The notes under the pieces: generated by a model
Seen by the model: only the letters and a program-made list of their open reading frames with translations
Told to the model about the DNA's origin: nothing
Database searches by the model: none
Assembly (NCBI GenBank): GCA_035235625.1
Contig: CP141145.1
Span: 33,150,668 to 33,214,667, forward strand
Reading direction: 5' to 3'
DNA: 64,000 bases
From: Saururus chinensis
Taxonomy: Eukaryota; Streptophyta; Magnoliopsida; Piperales; Saururaceae
Part shown: positions 1 through 12,159 of the stretch, one piece after another
Numbering within the stretch: position 1 is the stretch's first letter
Layout of the letters: each line of letters begins with the position of its first letter
Translations under genes and position numbers: made by a program

Positions 1-1170
1 CTACTTCCTTGTTGCATATTTGGATATTTATATTTTTTTAAAATTTTTTAAAATTTAAATTAAATAGGACTTTAAATTTAATATTTTTATGTGGATATAT
101 ATATATATATATAAAGGTTAACAAGTTATAAACCAATTATAAACATGAATCTATAATATTAATATAATATATTGAAAAAATCATTGTAATGTTTTAAGTC
201 TCTTGAGTTTTAAATTAATAAGAAATATCCTTAAAAGAACATCATAACATAGCAAAAGTCTCCCCCTCTTTCTCACTATTATAATAATATAGATATCAAT
301 ATAAATATGTCTAAAAGTGAATAAGCCTATCCACAACCAGATAGGTTCCACTAACAGCCTAAATTTGTTATATTAGTAAAGTTGGGCCGCCCATGCTTGG
401 CCATATGCAATATTTATACTACCATATGAAAAATTAGTTTGCCAAAAATAACAATTACTCCCTTCGTCCCACATTAATAACTTTATTTAATTTTTTAAAT
501 AAATTTATTTTAAAAAATTAAACAATGAGTAAAATTTAAGGATGCCAATTTAAGTAAGTTATAAAAAATTACTTGACTCAACTTGACCTTAATGAGTTAG
601 TTTAAATTCTTGTTCCAGCTGACCCACCCCAGTTAACACTATAAATATTGAACTTTATATTTGTTTATATAATCCTTAAATTTTTTACAAGACCAAATAA
701 CTATTTAAGATATTATATTATTTAATCATTAAGCTTTTTTTTAATAATAATAATAATAATTTTTTATATTTTAAACATGGCAAGTCAAGTTGGGTTTTGA
801 GGGCAAGTTTGAATTAACATTGGTTAAACAAAACCCACCTAAGCCCAATTAAGATTAGGAACCTAGAATGGTCCCAAAAAGAAAAGAGAGTTTGGGTCAC
901 TCAGGAAGAGAAATGGTGTATGTACTCGTCGCACTCAAGTATGAAGTTTCGTGTCAATGCAGCAAAAAGAAAAAATAATGTAATTGTTGCTATTTTCAGC
1001 ATATTACAACTTCCAAATTCCAACAACAACGCCCCAGTATCTATACTCAAAAGGTTAGATAGTGAAGCCAAAAGGAATTGATAACTGTGCAAACACTCAG
1101 ATATACAGTAAAAATGGTGGCAGCTAAATTGTCAAATCTATTCGAAACAAAAAATAGAATGAATAACAAA
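1..1170. other. AT-rich intergenic sequence
   Basis: I see no gene here. The stretch is AT-rich and contains an (AT)n microsatellite near 94-112. Around 458-560 there is a one-sided match to the Stowaway-like MITE end found elsewhere in the window (CTCCCTTCGTCCC, then 'attaataac'), without a recognisable second end. The last part is probably the 3' flank or 3' UTR of the minus-strand kelch gene, whose stop codon is at 1171-1173. Confidence 0.5.
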
Positions 1171-4100
1171 TCACAATTTTAACTTAGTTCTCCACGTACT
1201 CGCAATGACTTTCTTCGGTGAAGGATCATCTGGACCCCTGTCACGTTGCCCAGAGGAAAAGTACAGATATCCATCCCAAAAACCAACCAGAGTTGTTTTA
1301 ACACGAAAAGGCATTTTTCCAATCACAGACCATTCCTGTCCACGCAGATCAAAACCCGATCAGTGACGAACACAACACAATGAATGCGCAAGATGCCCAC
1401 AAAATGATGGACGCTTTGCTTTTGTTTAATAAACAAAATTTCCTTAAATGCCACTTATTTAAGCGTGCCCCCGTGACCACTGATTGGAAGTTCAGTGCAC
1501 GAGTGCGTCACCTCGACTCAAAATAAAGGGGACGCCTCTTCTCAGTAGCATTTTTCACAAAATGAAAATAGAGAATGATATGTTTTTGAATAGGACCATA
1601 CCAACGTATCTAGCCGAAAGCGGAACACTTCTCCAATCAAAATCATCTTCTTAGTCACAGGATGCTTGTCAGTTGTGCCGCCCACTATGATAATAGAATT
1701 CTCAACAATAACCCAGGCAAACTCTATATGAGAAACGGGTTTTGGCATGGGAGGCATCTGCTTCCACTTCATCTCATCGTCCAGCATGTACACATCACTG
1801 TATACTACCTGAAATACTTGATCACATAATTGATATAGTTGCGATAAAGATGGGGGGACCCAAGAGTAGAAAAAAGATAATCAATCTCATCTTACGGAAT
1901 TTCAGATATATACAAACAAGTAAGCAGGCCAACAGACCTCATGCCTCCGAGAACATTTAAAGATAGGTGATCCGGGTTTAGCCATAAAATCACCCTCTTG
2001 ACCACCAATAGCATAGAGACGATCGTCAACAACCACACAGGCCCTGTTAGCAGCATAAGAAAATCAGGACAGGCAAAGGCCAGTTACAGAAGTTATTCTC
2101 TTTTACTCGCAGCATATTGTTCTCCGCTTAGCACATCTTTTGTTTCCAAAGACGATTTAAAAATTCTTAAATTTGAATTATGTAAGTCAACATCACTGCA
2201 AACAGACCTCAAAACTCTAGTATTTACCCTCTTTGTTTACTTAGAGAAATGCATACAAGTGTTTGGAGAGGCTTAATCCTTCAAAAATGCTAGAGGTCAC
2301 ATAAAGTCTGTGCAAAGATAAGGAGCGACCTAAATTACCAAGTTTTCTATATGCATACAAATCGAAGGAGCCAAACCTGCTGTACCATACCTTATCTTCA
2401 GTTTTGACTACCTTCTGACCATTGACATTATGCTAATGAAGACTAATTTATAATAAATATTTATGAAAAGTACCAACAAACCTGTGAGGTCCGCCACGGG
2501 GTATGGGTACTTCAGATCGCCATTTTTTTTCCAATGCTTTGCCATCCTTAACTGCAATACTCCAATGTTCCAAGCCGGGCTCATAACGATCCTCCTTACT
2601 CCCTCCCATCACATGTAGTCTACCTTTCCACAATTGAGTTGCAGGAGCATACCTGGGACATGTTATAATTACCAAATATTTATACATCATCTAAAACGAA
2701 CATCTCCATAAAAAATAATAGCAATGTTACCACAATACAAAAAGTGGTCTCCTTCAAAGTTTAATAGAAGTAACAGATGTAAGTTGTATTAAACACAAAG
2801 TAACAAAGAAAGCTATTTGACCAGAAATGATAACCACTAATGCACTTCCAAGGTTTAAAAATTACATCAACAAATAAATAGACTATAGAGCAGCTGAATA
2901 ATACATATACAAAGGCTGAGGCTGTTGACAATAACAATGCAAATAAGAACAAATGTGGCATATACCTAGGTACAGGCAATGAGGGTAAATCGCTCCACTG
3001 TTTCGTTTCAGTGTCCAAGATAAAGCTGCGAGATGTAGGTCCTCTACACTGAGGGCCATACTGTCCTGTGACAATATAAATGTATCTTCCATCTGTTACC
3101 ATGCCTAAGTGAGAATGTGCCATCTCCTTAGGCATGTCAAACCTTCCACCCCATGTATTATCTGTAAAGTTATAGATATCGACATGGGAATGCACCTGCA
3201 AGATGAAAAAGCAAAAAGTGGGTGAAAAATATAATGATATAAACAAAGTAATATATTCTGGCAATTACATTAAGGCAGATCACAGACGCTATTAACTCGA
3301 CAAAGCAGATCAACTTATGCAAGGCAGGTCACAGGAGCTCGACAAAGAAGAACAAATTATTCAAGGCTTGCATATAGAATAAACATAAAACCTGAAATAT
3401 CAAGCTGGCATCTCAGGTACACAAGTTAAAATCAAACCTATGCTGATAAAAGGTTCTCACATAGTCAATAGTGCCATATCCTGCAAACACATAAAGAAGA
3501 TTCTTAATCTGTATTGCTGCCCCATCTAGGCGAGGTACAGGTGCAGATGCCATCTCCTCCCATTCTAACATTGGTGCTGGTAAGTCTGAAAAAGTCGCAT
3601 TAGGTCCTCCTGACTTTAAATCTTTCTTATCCTTGGGCAATCCTATCTACATGCAAAAAAACAAATGTCAGTTCCTTATGCGAATCCTTCCAAGCAGAAT
3701 CAACAAAATTTCAGGCTAATGAGAAACAAACTAATAAGCATCTTAGGTGTTCTCTTTTTGTAAGTGGCCCTTTTTTTTTTCAAAACAGAAATCAGGACAT
3801 TTGATCTCCTGTCTAAAATGCCCAAAAGTACAGTGAACACAAGCATACAGACAAACTGCAAATACCAAATATCAACTTCAGGTAATACCCTTTTTTTAAC
3901 TTAAGAAAAAGGATTAAATCAAGGTGAAGTGACTGTCTAACGTGAGGCAGCCCTATAATGGATACAAAAATAAGTAACAAAGACTAATTAATTGTGTTTT
4001 TTTTAGCTTATCTGCAACCCATTGTAGCAGTTCAGTCTTCAAATACCTTTCAGGAGTAATTTTCTTTGAGAAAAATGAAAATAGAAATGGTTCTGACAAC

Positions 4101-4859
4101 CAAATGTAACTCAAACAGCTCACATTTTATAACTTCGATCAGCATTACCACAAGCGTATCTGAGACCCTTCAATTATTACTCCCTCCGTCTTAAATTAAT
4201 AACTTCATTTGAACAAAAAAGTTTGTTCCATATTAATAGCTAAATTTTGTTCAATTTAAGTGATTGGGTACTTAAAAAAGAGTATCATAAACTTATTTTC
4301 CTTTCTCCTCTTATACGTGGGTTTCACCATTCAATTAAAAGTACTATTTTCCAAATGCAGCTATTAATATAGGACGGAGGGAGTATATATTAAGCCTCTT
4401 CGAGGTAACTAAGTTAAATATTTTCCATTTTCGCCAGAGAAGACTCGGAAGCTAAATCATAACCTAGCCATCCATTTTGCATGATCCCAATAAAGCCATA
4501 GTCACCCAAACCATCATTCTCATTTAGAGCCAAATAATAACCAATGCATTACATTAAAAATTAAGCTTAACAAGTAGAAAAAAGATAAAAATATTTCCGC
4601 AGCCAAGAAGGAACTGAAGAATGTTGCGTTAGCACTTGGGTTGGGCGGGTAGGCGCGGATCTAAAAGACTCACCTTTTCCACTTTGGGGATAACGCGGTG
4701 GTCTGATTCGCCGACCGACCAGTTCGAAACGACGGAGAGATAGGCGGAGGAGGAGGACGCCCAGAGGAAATCAGCAATGAGGGCAGCGGCCAGCAGTCCG
4801 ACGCAGGACACGAGAACAACGAGCTTCATGGAAGCGTGCTTCCCTCCCGTCCTCGCCAT
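1171..4859 (-). CDS. Membrane-anchored kelch-repeat protein (galactose oxidase/kelch superfamily), 7 exons
   Basis: Coding exons on the minus strand are 4674-4859, 3461-3646, 2966-3195, 2482-2652, 1938-2043, 1602-1808 and 1171-1335. They sum to 1251 nt, giving 416 residues with frame kept across every GT-AG junction. Residues 1-12 are basic. Residues 12-32 form one hydrophobic segment (from KLVVLVSCVGLLAAALIADF), so I infer a type II signal anchor of the secretory pathway. The rest is a kelch beta-propeller with blades marked by VPRLDGAAIQ, YVFAGYG, AHSHLGMVTDGRYIYIVTGQ, LHVMGGS, LYAIGGQEG, IIIVGGTT and LYFSSGQRD. It resembles, from memory, the Arabidopsis At3g27220 type over its whole length, and no blade is missing. 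Kelch propellers bind proteins or glycans; the substrate is unknown. A Stowaway MITE lies in intron 1, and a (GA)n tract lies about 250 bp upstream of the ATG. The ATG chosen is the first one, at the head of the signal anchor. Confidence 0.93.
4180..4383. mobile_element. Stowaway-type MITE in intron 1 of the kelch gene
   Basis: The 204-bp element starts CTCCCTCCGTC and ends GACGGAGGGAG, a near-perfect terminal inverted repeat. It is flanked on both sides by TA, the target duplication of Tc1/mariner-derived Stowaway elements. It has no coding capacity and lies wholly within the intron between kelch exons 1 and 2. Diverged relatives occur at 5247-5425, 6303-6420, 43265-43482 and 51092-51282. 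Confidence 0.9.
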
Positions 4860-6640
4860 TATCCCTTCCTCCCCTCAACCGAAAAACTTAAACAACACCA
4901 TCGACGCCACCGAGTGCCCAGACAAGCAGAGCAAGCAAAGGAGGAGCGCGTGAAGTCCGGGGCTATGGTGCGAGTTGATTTGATTTGACTCGGAAGAGGC
5001 GGAAGAAGGTGGGCGATGGCGGTGCAGTCGGATTTGCGTGGGTCGTGGTTTTTCTCCCGCTGTTGGTTTTACTTACCCGCCCTGTTATGCGTCGGTGAGA
5101 TCTCATAAAAGAGAGAGAGAGAGAGAGACTCAGGAGGCCCTTCACCAGTTGGTCACGCAAACTTAAAACCTCAAGAACTTCTCACGTGGGAAATGGGCCA
5201 GTCCTTTTTCCCCTGCTTAATGAGTGTTAGAGCCCGGGCGTCTGTCCGAAGTTGAATTATTTTTTAAATATTTTTTCGTCTTATATAATCTGTTTAATTT
5301 AAATAGTTGTGTACTTACAAAAAATATTATAAATTTATTTTTTCTTTTTTAAGTATGGGTATCACTATTTAATAAAATTTATTATTATTTTAAATGTAGT
5401 TGTTAATATAGAATTGAGGGACACTATTTTATAAAAAATATTTTTGTTTCTCTACAACTACTATTAAACATTGTGTATTCTTAACAATTTAAATATAATT
5501 ATTTTATTTTAATGCTATATTTGAGTTTTTTTAGTGTTAATTATTATTTATACACAAGGTAAGTTTAATAATAATATTTCTATAAATAAAGTAGATGATA
5601 CATATATATTTAAATTATTATTATTATTATTATATACTAAGTTATTTAACTAATAGATCCTCAATAAGACTATCATATTTGGTCATTAGTTATCAACGCC
5701 TATCTTAATCCCTCCAACCGCATTAACCTTTATTTAATTGGTCAAAAAGCAACAACGACCATGTCGTAAAAAAAATTTCGATGGATAAATTATTAACGAA
5801 CACAAGTGTAGACGAATTGTTTGCCGGCTAATTGGCCGAGTACTAGCCCTACCTATATTAGTGAGGCTACCTGTAATAGTGAGGCTGTGCAAATGAGCTG
5901 CTATGGGGCAATCAAAAGCAGTGAGCATAGTAGAGAATGGAGTGAACTATTTTATGGGCCTGCCCACTGGCAAGCCACCAACCATTACTTTGTGGACGTT
6001 AAATGACAAACACCACAAGTGAAGTGATCCTTTTTCAGGTATAAATGCAGTGGTCCAATACATGTACTATGTTATCCTTCCATTGATGACAGCGTCAATT
6101 AATCTGCTCACGTTTTCTCTCTTCCATTTTGTGTAGCAGTTAATGTAAGCCTAGCTGAAACAAGTAGCACCTCCGAATAACTCACTGCAAGCAACAAAGA
6201 GTTCGCCAGCGGAGCTCCTGAGTTCATAATCAGCCACTTGTGAAATTTCACCGGCCCTCAATCTTCACCAGCTAATCCTGCCTGAGTTTGAACCTAAGCA
6301 TTGTACTCCTTAGTCCTGTACTAATAGCTATATTTAGTTTTTCAAATTGAACTATTTTTAGTTTATTTTAAAAAATTAGATGTAGTTATTAATTTGGGTT
6401 GTGAGAGAGAGTGTACTCGTACATATTTTGTAAGTAAATAACCCAATGTGAGATGTATGGGCGTTTTATGTCTTTTGTCAGTAATTATCCACCATAGTCC
6501 GTGGGGAAATCGATGACTATCGACAAAATACAACGTAATGAAATGCATCCTGTCAATAATAGTAAATTACACATCAAACTGCTCAGAGCAATTAAGGACC
6601 ATAAGATCGGTACAAGGTATGCTTCAGTTGGGCTGAACTG
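4860..6640. other. Upstream region of the kelch gene and intergenic spacer
   Basis: The first 250 bp are GC-richer and are presumably the 5' UTR and promoter of the kelch gene. They contain a (GA)n microsatellite at 5111-5128. Stowaway-like relics lie at about 5247-5425 (it ends with ATAGAATTGAGGGA, without clean TA flanks) and about 6303-6420. No other gene is visible; short ORFs between 5700 and 6000 show no recognisable domain. Confidence 0.55.
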
Positions 6641-6642
6641 AA

Positions 6643-8819
6643 CTACCAGCAGAGCGAAGGTAACTTGAACGAGAATGAAGAGGATGGCAAGTGGCCGGTC
6701 CTCCTAATGTAGTCCGCTCTCTCTGATGTCTTGGCTGCTTGCTCGGTCAGTTTGGCCTCTGCATTTGCTCTCTTCTCTTCTCCTATTCTTCGCGTGGCCG
6801 CTAGCTTGTTTGCCAGTTTTTCTTGAGCCCGAGATTTCATTCTCTCTGCCTTCACCTGTGCCACGGTGCCTTTTTGTTGTGATGGACTTTCACTTTGGGT
6901 GGAAGATAAATACACAAGAGAAATGCTAAACACAATTTCATGGGAAAAAAAGCCACCTACCAATACCACCATGTTAAAGAAAGATTTATACTTAGCCTGG
7001 ACAAGCCCCTCCGGCTACTTCTATTGGCCTATACATATAAATGTTCTGACTATTGCTACCCAAATCATAATCGGATAAATTTTAAAGCATGACCCTGAAT
7101 GGTAGCACATTGCACTTTATTATTTGCCAAGGTAAGCCAACTACTTCGTGTCCTGACTTATGGCCAACCAATTTCTTCAGTTAAAACTATATTCATACAA
7201 GCATCTATGAAATGGACTTCCTTGAGCTGACACCAGCTCATTTTCCAATGTGACTACAGCTTAGAAGCCCCCATACCACAAAAGCTTTGCCTTTTTTTTT
7301 GGTTACATGCAAAAGCTTTGTTCTTTGCTTAATAAGAGTATTGCATTCGCGTGAGAAATGCCTTAATGTCAATTGAAACGGAAAACTGAACCAATCCGGC
7401 AATCTTTGTTAAATGAATCAAAACTAGAGATTGTTTGAAGTATTAGAAACAAAACTAAACATTAAAAACCGATGTTATATTCTATTTTGTATAAGGCAAG
7501 TAACAAGTTTCCGTAAAACATAATTAGATTGCTCAAGGACAAGGTACCTCCATTCTCCTCATTTCCATTTCAGCCTTTCTCTTCTGGTGACTCTCCCATG
7601 CCTGTATCTTCACTTCTTCCCTCTTATACCTGTAAAGGAATCAAGAAGTGTCAGCTTATGCTCGAAAAGTTTTCTTGTCGCCTCTCATCTTTTTCGTGAA
7701 TTGATTTAAAATAACAAAACCAAATCATATGAGATGAAAAATATCCAGTATCAAATCTTCCCCCATCTCAGATCCTCCAAAACACTAAAATTTGGACTCC
7801 AGAGTCAATTTCTGAAGCTTCAGGGACTCCCCTGATTCTTCAGTGTAACAAAACCGAATCATGCAGCTATCATATTCAACAGTGTCAGTAATATAACTTC
7901 CACCGTTTACACACTTGTACAGAAAATTGCTTGATAACAATAGTCCATAATAATTTTACAAAAAAGGGAAAATACAATTTTTTTTCTCGGTTCGGTATTT
8001 AGTGAATTACCTGGCCATGTATTTCGCACGTTCTGCTTCATCCCAAGCCATAGCCCGGCTTTCCAAGGAGCTGGCTTTCCTCTCTACCTCTGCCCTGCTA
8101 TTCTCATGTCCCTTACACCCACTTGAATTTTTGGCCTCTCTGCTTGCCCTCCCGGCTCCATTCGTCATACCAAGGGCCGCAGGCCCACTTCTTCCATCAG
8201 ATGAGCTCAGACCTGTTTGGTAACTCTCAACCGTCTGACCTCCCTGACAAGCCCTGCCCGGAGTGGAGGACCTGGAAGAGATTGGACTCCTCAATGAAGG
8301 GCTAATGGCTCTTATCGGAGTGGCTGTTCTTGAAGGCTCCAGGCTCGCTACAGGGGTCATCTCTGTCCCCATGTCTCTCACACACACTGATCTCACAGCC
8401 GGCATTGGGTCCTGCACGGGCTTATTGATCCGCCAAAATGACTCACTGCAGTCCATCTTTTTCGTCTCCCCTTCTTCTTGACTGGGAACATCCATGGCTT
8501 CAAGTCCTTCATCAGCACTAGCACAAGAGTCCCTCCCCTTTTGTGTAGCTGCTATGAGTCTTCTGTCCTCTGCATTTGAGTTCCGAGGTTTGGCCTTGCT
8601 GTGGACGTGCTCAGCTCCTCCTCTGGAGAGTCCGGCCAACCACTTCTGGGCATCATCCCATTTGGATGGAGTGGGCTTGCTGAGTGACCCTAACACCTTC
8701 CGTTGCTGATGGGAAGCTCTGTTTCCTCCCCCTTGGTGGACTTCGATTCCGGCTTGGTTTGTATTTGAATTGTCAGATGCCGAGCCATGGTTGTAGCAAC
8801 CCTTGTCCTCTATATTCAT
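6643..8819 (-). CDS. Remorin family protein (long N-terminal type)
   Basis: Coding exons are 8011-8819, 7548-7629 and 6643-6855 (809+82+213 nt), giving 367 residues with GT-AG introns. The N-terminal two-thirds is polar and disordered. It contains the motif VRDMGTEMTPVASLEPSRTA (around residues 165-185) and a Ser/Pro stretch typical of long plant remorins. From about residue 257 the C-terminal remorin domain begins (AWDEAERAKYMAR) and continues through a charged coiled coil (VKIQAWESHQKRKAEMEMRR, then KLANKLAATRRIGEEKRANA) to RADYIRRTGHLP. The last residues are FKLPSLCW; a Cys near the end could be acylated for plasma-membrane anchoring, as known for remorins. Remorins organise plasma-membrane nanodomains and plasmodesmata. 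I chose the ATG at 8819 because a good splice acceptor lies just upstream (exon start 8844) and the frame above it is closed. A GTG-initiated reading from 8873 is not needed. Confidence 0.9.
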
Positions 8820-8844
8820 ACTAGTTTCGTTATTGGATTTGAAT

Positions 8845-9760
8845 CTAACAGAAGAAAGCCTGAGCTCTCTCACTTTTGGGCATACAAAGATGCTAGCAGT
8901 TGACTCAAATGGAGTTGGAGCTCAATCTCTTGTATGAAGTGCTGCCAAGAATTAGCAAGAAGAATGAGGATTTCACAAATTAGTTTTTTTCTATAAGGGA
9001 TCTAGCAAATTAGATGTTAATCGCAAATAGTGTCACTTAAAATAAGTAGATCTCAGACAACCAAAACAAACTGGAACAGACAAAAAAATGAGAAAATTGC
9101 TCGGGAACAGAGTTGAGGATTCTCAAAACCTAGCTAGTTATGCAAATCTAGTGCAAACCTCCTTGAAATAGTACTTAGTAGAAAAAAGAGTCATCAGTAA
9201 TTCGCAAAATAGCTGAAATCTTCATGGTCTAAGTCATAAGCGTAGATGCTGCAGTAAGGAAAAGGAGAAAAGGATAATGAAGAGGTAGAACGAATTGCAG
9301 TTGTTCAGCATTCAATTGAACCAGAATAAGCTTCCGTAGCATAAACGAAATCCAAACAGAAGATAGAGCACGTCCCTATTTTTGTTACTTTCATATGAAA
9401 CAAAGATACGAGTGAAGAAATTTAAAATGTAGAAAGCCAAAAACACACGCTTATGAGAGAGTTCTAAGCCTTGAAAATTCATATACAGCTTGATCTGTAC
9501 CGGCAGCTTAACAAACAGATTTTCTAATCCATCTGGGCTTTGCAAGGGAACTCACCTCTGACAGAGCTCACAAAACCTCGGGATTCAGCCACCCAAATCA
9601 CAGAGACCACCAAAACAAGCAAAACCAAATAAACCTCAACGTGGGTCTAGATCAAAACCACCCAAACAGCGCAGAGACAGGAAGCCATGGATGTTTGAGA
9701 CTGGCAGAAACAGGGTAGTAGAGGAATTAATATCCCGTTTGGAGCTAAAAAAAACTGCTC
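8845..9760 (-). promoter_or_regulatory. 5' UTR exon, leader intron and uORF of the remorin gene
   Basis: A strong donor (CAGAG then gtgag) at 9556/9555 pairs plausibly with a pyrimidine-rich acceptor ending at 8845. This makes 8845-9555 an intron in the 5' leader and about 9556-9760 a non-coding first exon. That exon has an upstream ORF of 13 codons at 9647-9688, beginning MASCLCAV. The arrangement is inferred from splice signals only; transcripts would be needed to prove it. Confidence 0.5.
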
Positions 9761-11157
9761 TAAGGTACCATTGCATTTAATGGTGGACGGATCTGAGGGC
9801 CAAAAAGAGTTATACTAAAGAGTAGGCGTAATGGCCTATAGGAAAGAAAGGAGGCAGCTAATCTTGCCCCTAATGGCAGGCATCTCAATACAACACCATC
9901 TCGGGAAGAGGGTGGAGGTGGGGGGAGATGCAGATGGGGGAAAAACATAGAGCGAGTACTGAGAACCCTGTACATGGCGCTGCCCCCTATACAGCACAGA
10001 GAGAGTGGGGAGGGAATAATGGAGTTTTAAATTAGGGGAATTTTTTAACGGCTAGTATCAGAGTTTACAGCGGCGTCAGAGGCAGAGTGGGGAGGAGGAG
10101 AAGGGGGTGCTGGCCTGTGGGGGAGCACGTGTAGGGCCGAGTTCGGAGTCTGGATGTGGTTCACGTGAAGGTGAGAGAGGCTGATAGATATGGAATCGTT
10201 TTGGTTCGTTAGATGGCCTGCCTCTGCTTCTGCTTGCCGGCATCAGACGCTCTGCTGATTCATCTTCTTCTGGGTGGCTGAGAAGGCTACAGAGCTACTA
10301 TACGGGTGGACGTAGGGGCTGAAATCATGGCTGCTTCTGACTCTGGTGAAATGCATGGCGCAGTTCTGGGTGGGGTTTTGATTTGACTGATTTACAGTGG
10401 TTTTAGATGATTGTCACCTGTCACACGTGAGATGCTCATTTTTTCAGTTTTTCTTCATCTGGGTGGGGACATGGTAACAACGGATCTTGGATGGGCTCAG
10501 ACAAAGAAGTTGGTTTATTTCGGTGGTGGGTTGAGAAGAGTTTTGAATGCTTCTCAATACTAAGAAGATGTTTATTGATGAAATTGACGGTGATTATGTT
10601 AATGTCACTGATATTGACATACGTTAGTATATAAATATTATTGATTTTAAATATTATTAATTTTAAATGTGTAGCTCAAGTTGGACTCGTTGTTAATATG
10701 GAACATGAAAAATTTTCATTTGGGCAGTGGGGTCATTTAGGGCTTAATTCTTTTTTGGCTAAGAAAGTTTTGATACCTAAAAAAAAAACAGAGAAGATAA
10801 AACGGCATGAAAGATGAAGTAAGAGACCTAAAAGTTAATAAATAATTAAATAAATAAATACTCTTATTTCCCTCTAGATTTTATTCAAACCCTTTCATAC
10901 TTTACAAATCTCAAAAAAATTAATTAAATTACTAAATACCCCCTTCCCCTACTATTTTTTAACTATATTTCTACTCTTTCATTGCCTCATTTTCAATCTT
11001 TTCTCTCCGGCGTGAACTCTTCTATCTTCCCCATCGCTTGTGGCTCCTCTTCTTTTACTATTTTCTTTCTTTTCCCTAATTTGTGTCTCCTCTTTTACAA
11101 TCTTTATCTATCTCCCCTTTGCCTTGCTGCTCATTTGGAAAACTTTGTTAACTTTGT
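9761..11157. other. Intergenic region with a pyrimidine-rich end
   Basis: There is no convincing gene. The first 500 bp upstream of the remorin leader are purine-rich on the plus strand and probably hold its promoter. From about 10860 to 11157 the sequence is rich in C and T. A similar C/T-rich block (24050-24410) precedes CACTA-like repeats elsewhere in the window. This stretch may therefore be interior sequence of the CACTA element whose other part resumes after the Copia insertion at 17958. Confidence 0.4.
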
Positions 11158-11162
11158 AACTT

Positions 11163-11524
11163 TGCAAATATGGTGATGAAAAATCTTACTCGAAGATTTA
11201 TGATCGAATCAGCAATTCGCTTTGTCCTTAAGACAGAATTCCCCCTCCTTAACAGTGTTTAGGAATCTTGGGCATCTGCCTCCTAGGATAAAACGATCAA
11301 CTACATACTGTAGGAGCACCTCTAACACAATACACGCAACGAACCACATTATGTATTCTCATTTAACACAAAGTGGGTTTGGGCTCTCTCTACCATATGA
11401 GCTTAACCCACTTAAGTAATATGGGCTTGACCCACATAAATATTATGGGCTTAACCTATATAAATATTATACCTACCTTAATGATATAAGCTTAACCCAT
11501 TAAATATAATACTCACTTCTAACA
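11163..11524 (-). repeat. 3' LTR of the Copia element
   Basis: This aligns with the outer parts of 16055-17952. Shared stretches include the end TGCAAATATGGTGATGAAAA, the middle 'taggagcacct' and the repeated 'gggcttaaccca' block. Relative to the 5' LTR it lacks an internal piece of roughly 190 bp around 11335-11350. Confidence 0.85.
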
Positions 11525-12159
11525 ATCCCCCACATGAATAAGAATTGGTTGGATAACTGCGAATTGGTTGGATAACTATGTAAAATAATGCAGATAAACC
11601 ATGAAAGCAAATATTGAAAAGATTATGCATGGGGGAAATGTAGCTTTTGGCTTTGAACCTTCCTTTGTGAAAACTATCGGGTCTACTAGCTAATTAGTGA
11701 ACATGATGTCTTGAATTGTTCAGCCGTTTGTGTAAACCAAGATAATAGAATTTACATAATCACTCCTCAGACACATGTGGTTCTCATGATTGTGTTCTTT
11801 TTGGCCTTGAACAAACCAAGTTTTTATGAGTGCTCTAGAAAATTTAGCCTTAAAATCCTCATAAAAGTTGCCCCTTCACACCTTTATAGGTGAATCTCAT
11901 TAGGAGTATCCTGCAATACCACACTCGAACTAATTCAAGCTATGACAACCATTAAAAATAAAGCATCTTGATTCACTCTGCAGGCATCACTATTTCATCA
12001 TAGAAATGTGAATGAAATTTTATCTCAATAATGATTCCCCTTGAATCCCCCACAATTCGGTTGTCCCTTTGAACCTAGATCTTGAGATCTCCAATCAACT
12101 AGGTTGGGTTGCCATTATGGTGACTCTTAATGTATAGGCTTCAATCCTATTCCCCTCAA

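Noticed and set aside
8002..8709. Plus-strand ORFs opposite the remorin gene
   Set aside because: Antisense shadows of the large remorin exon, with no domain of their own.
8807..8873. Remorin start at 8873
   Set aside because: That reading begins at GTG, not ATG. A good splice acceptor lies downstream of it, and the first ATG after the acceptor is at 8819.
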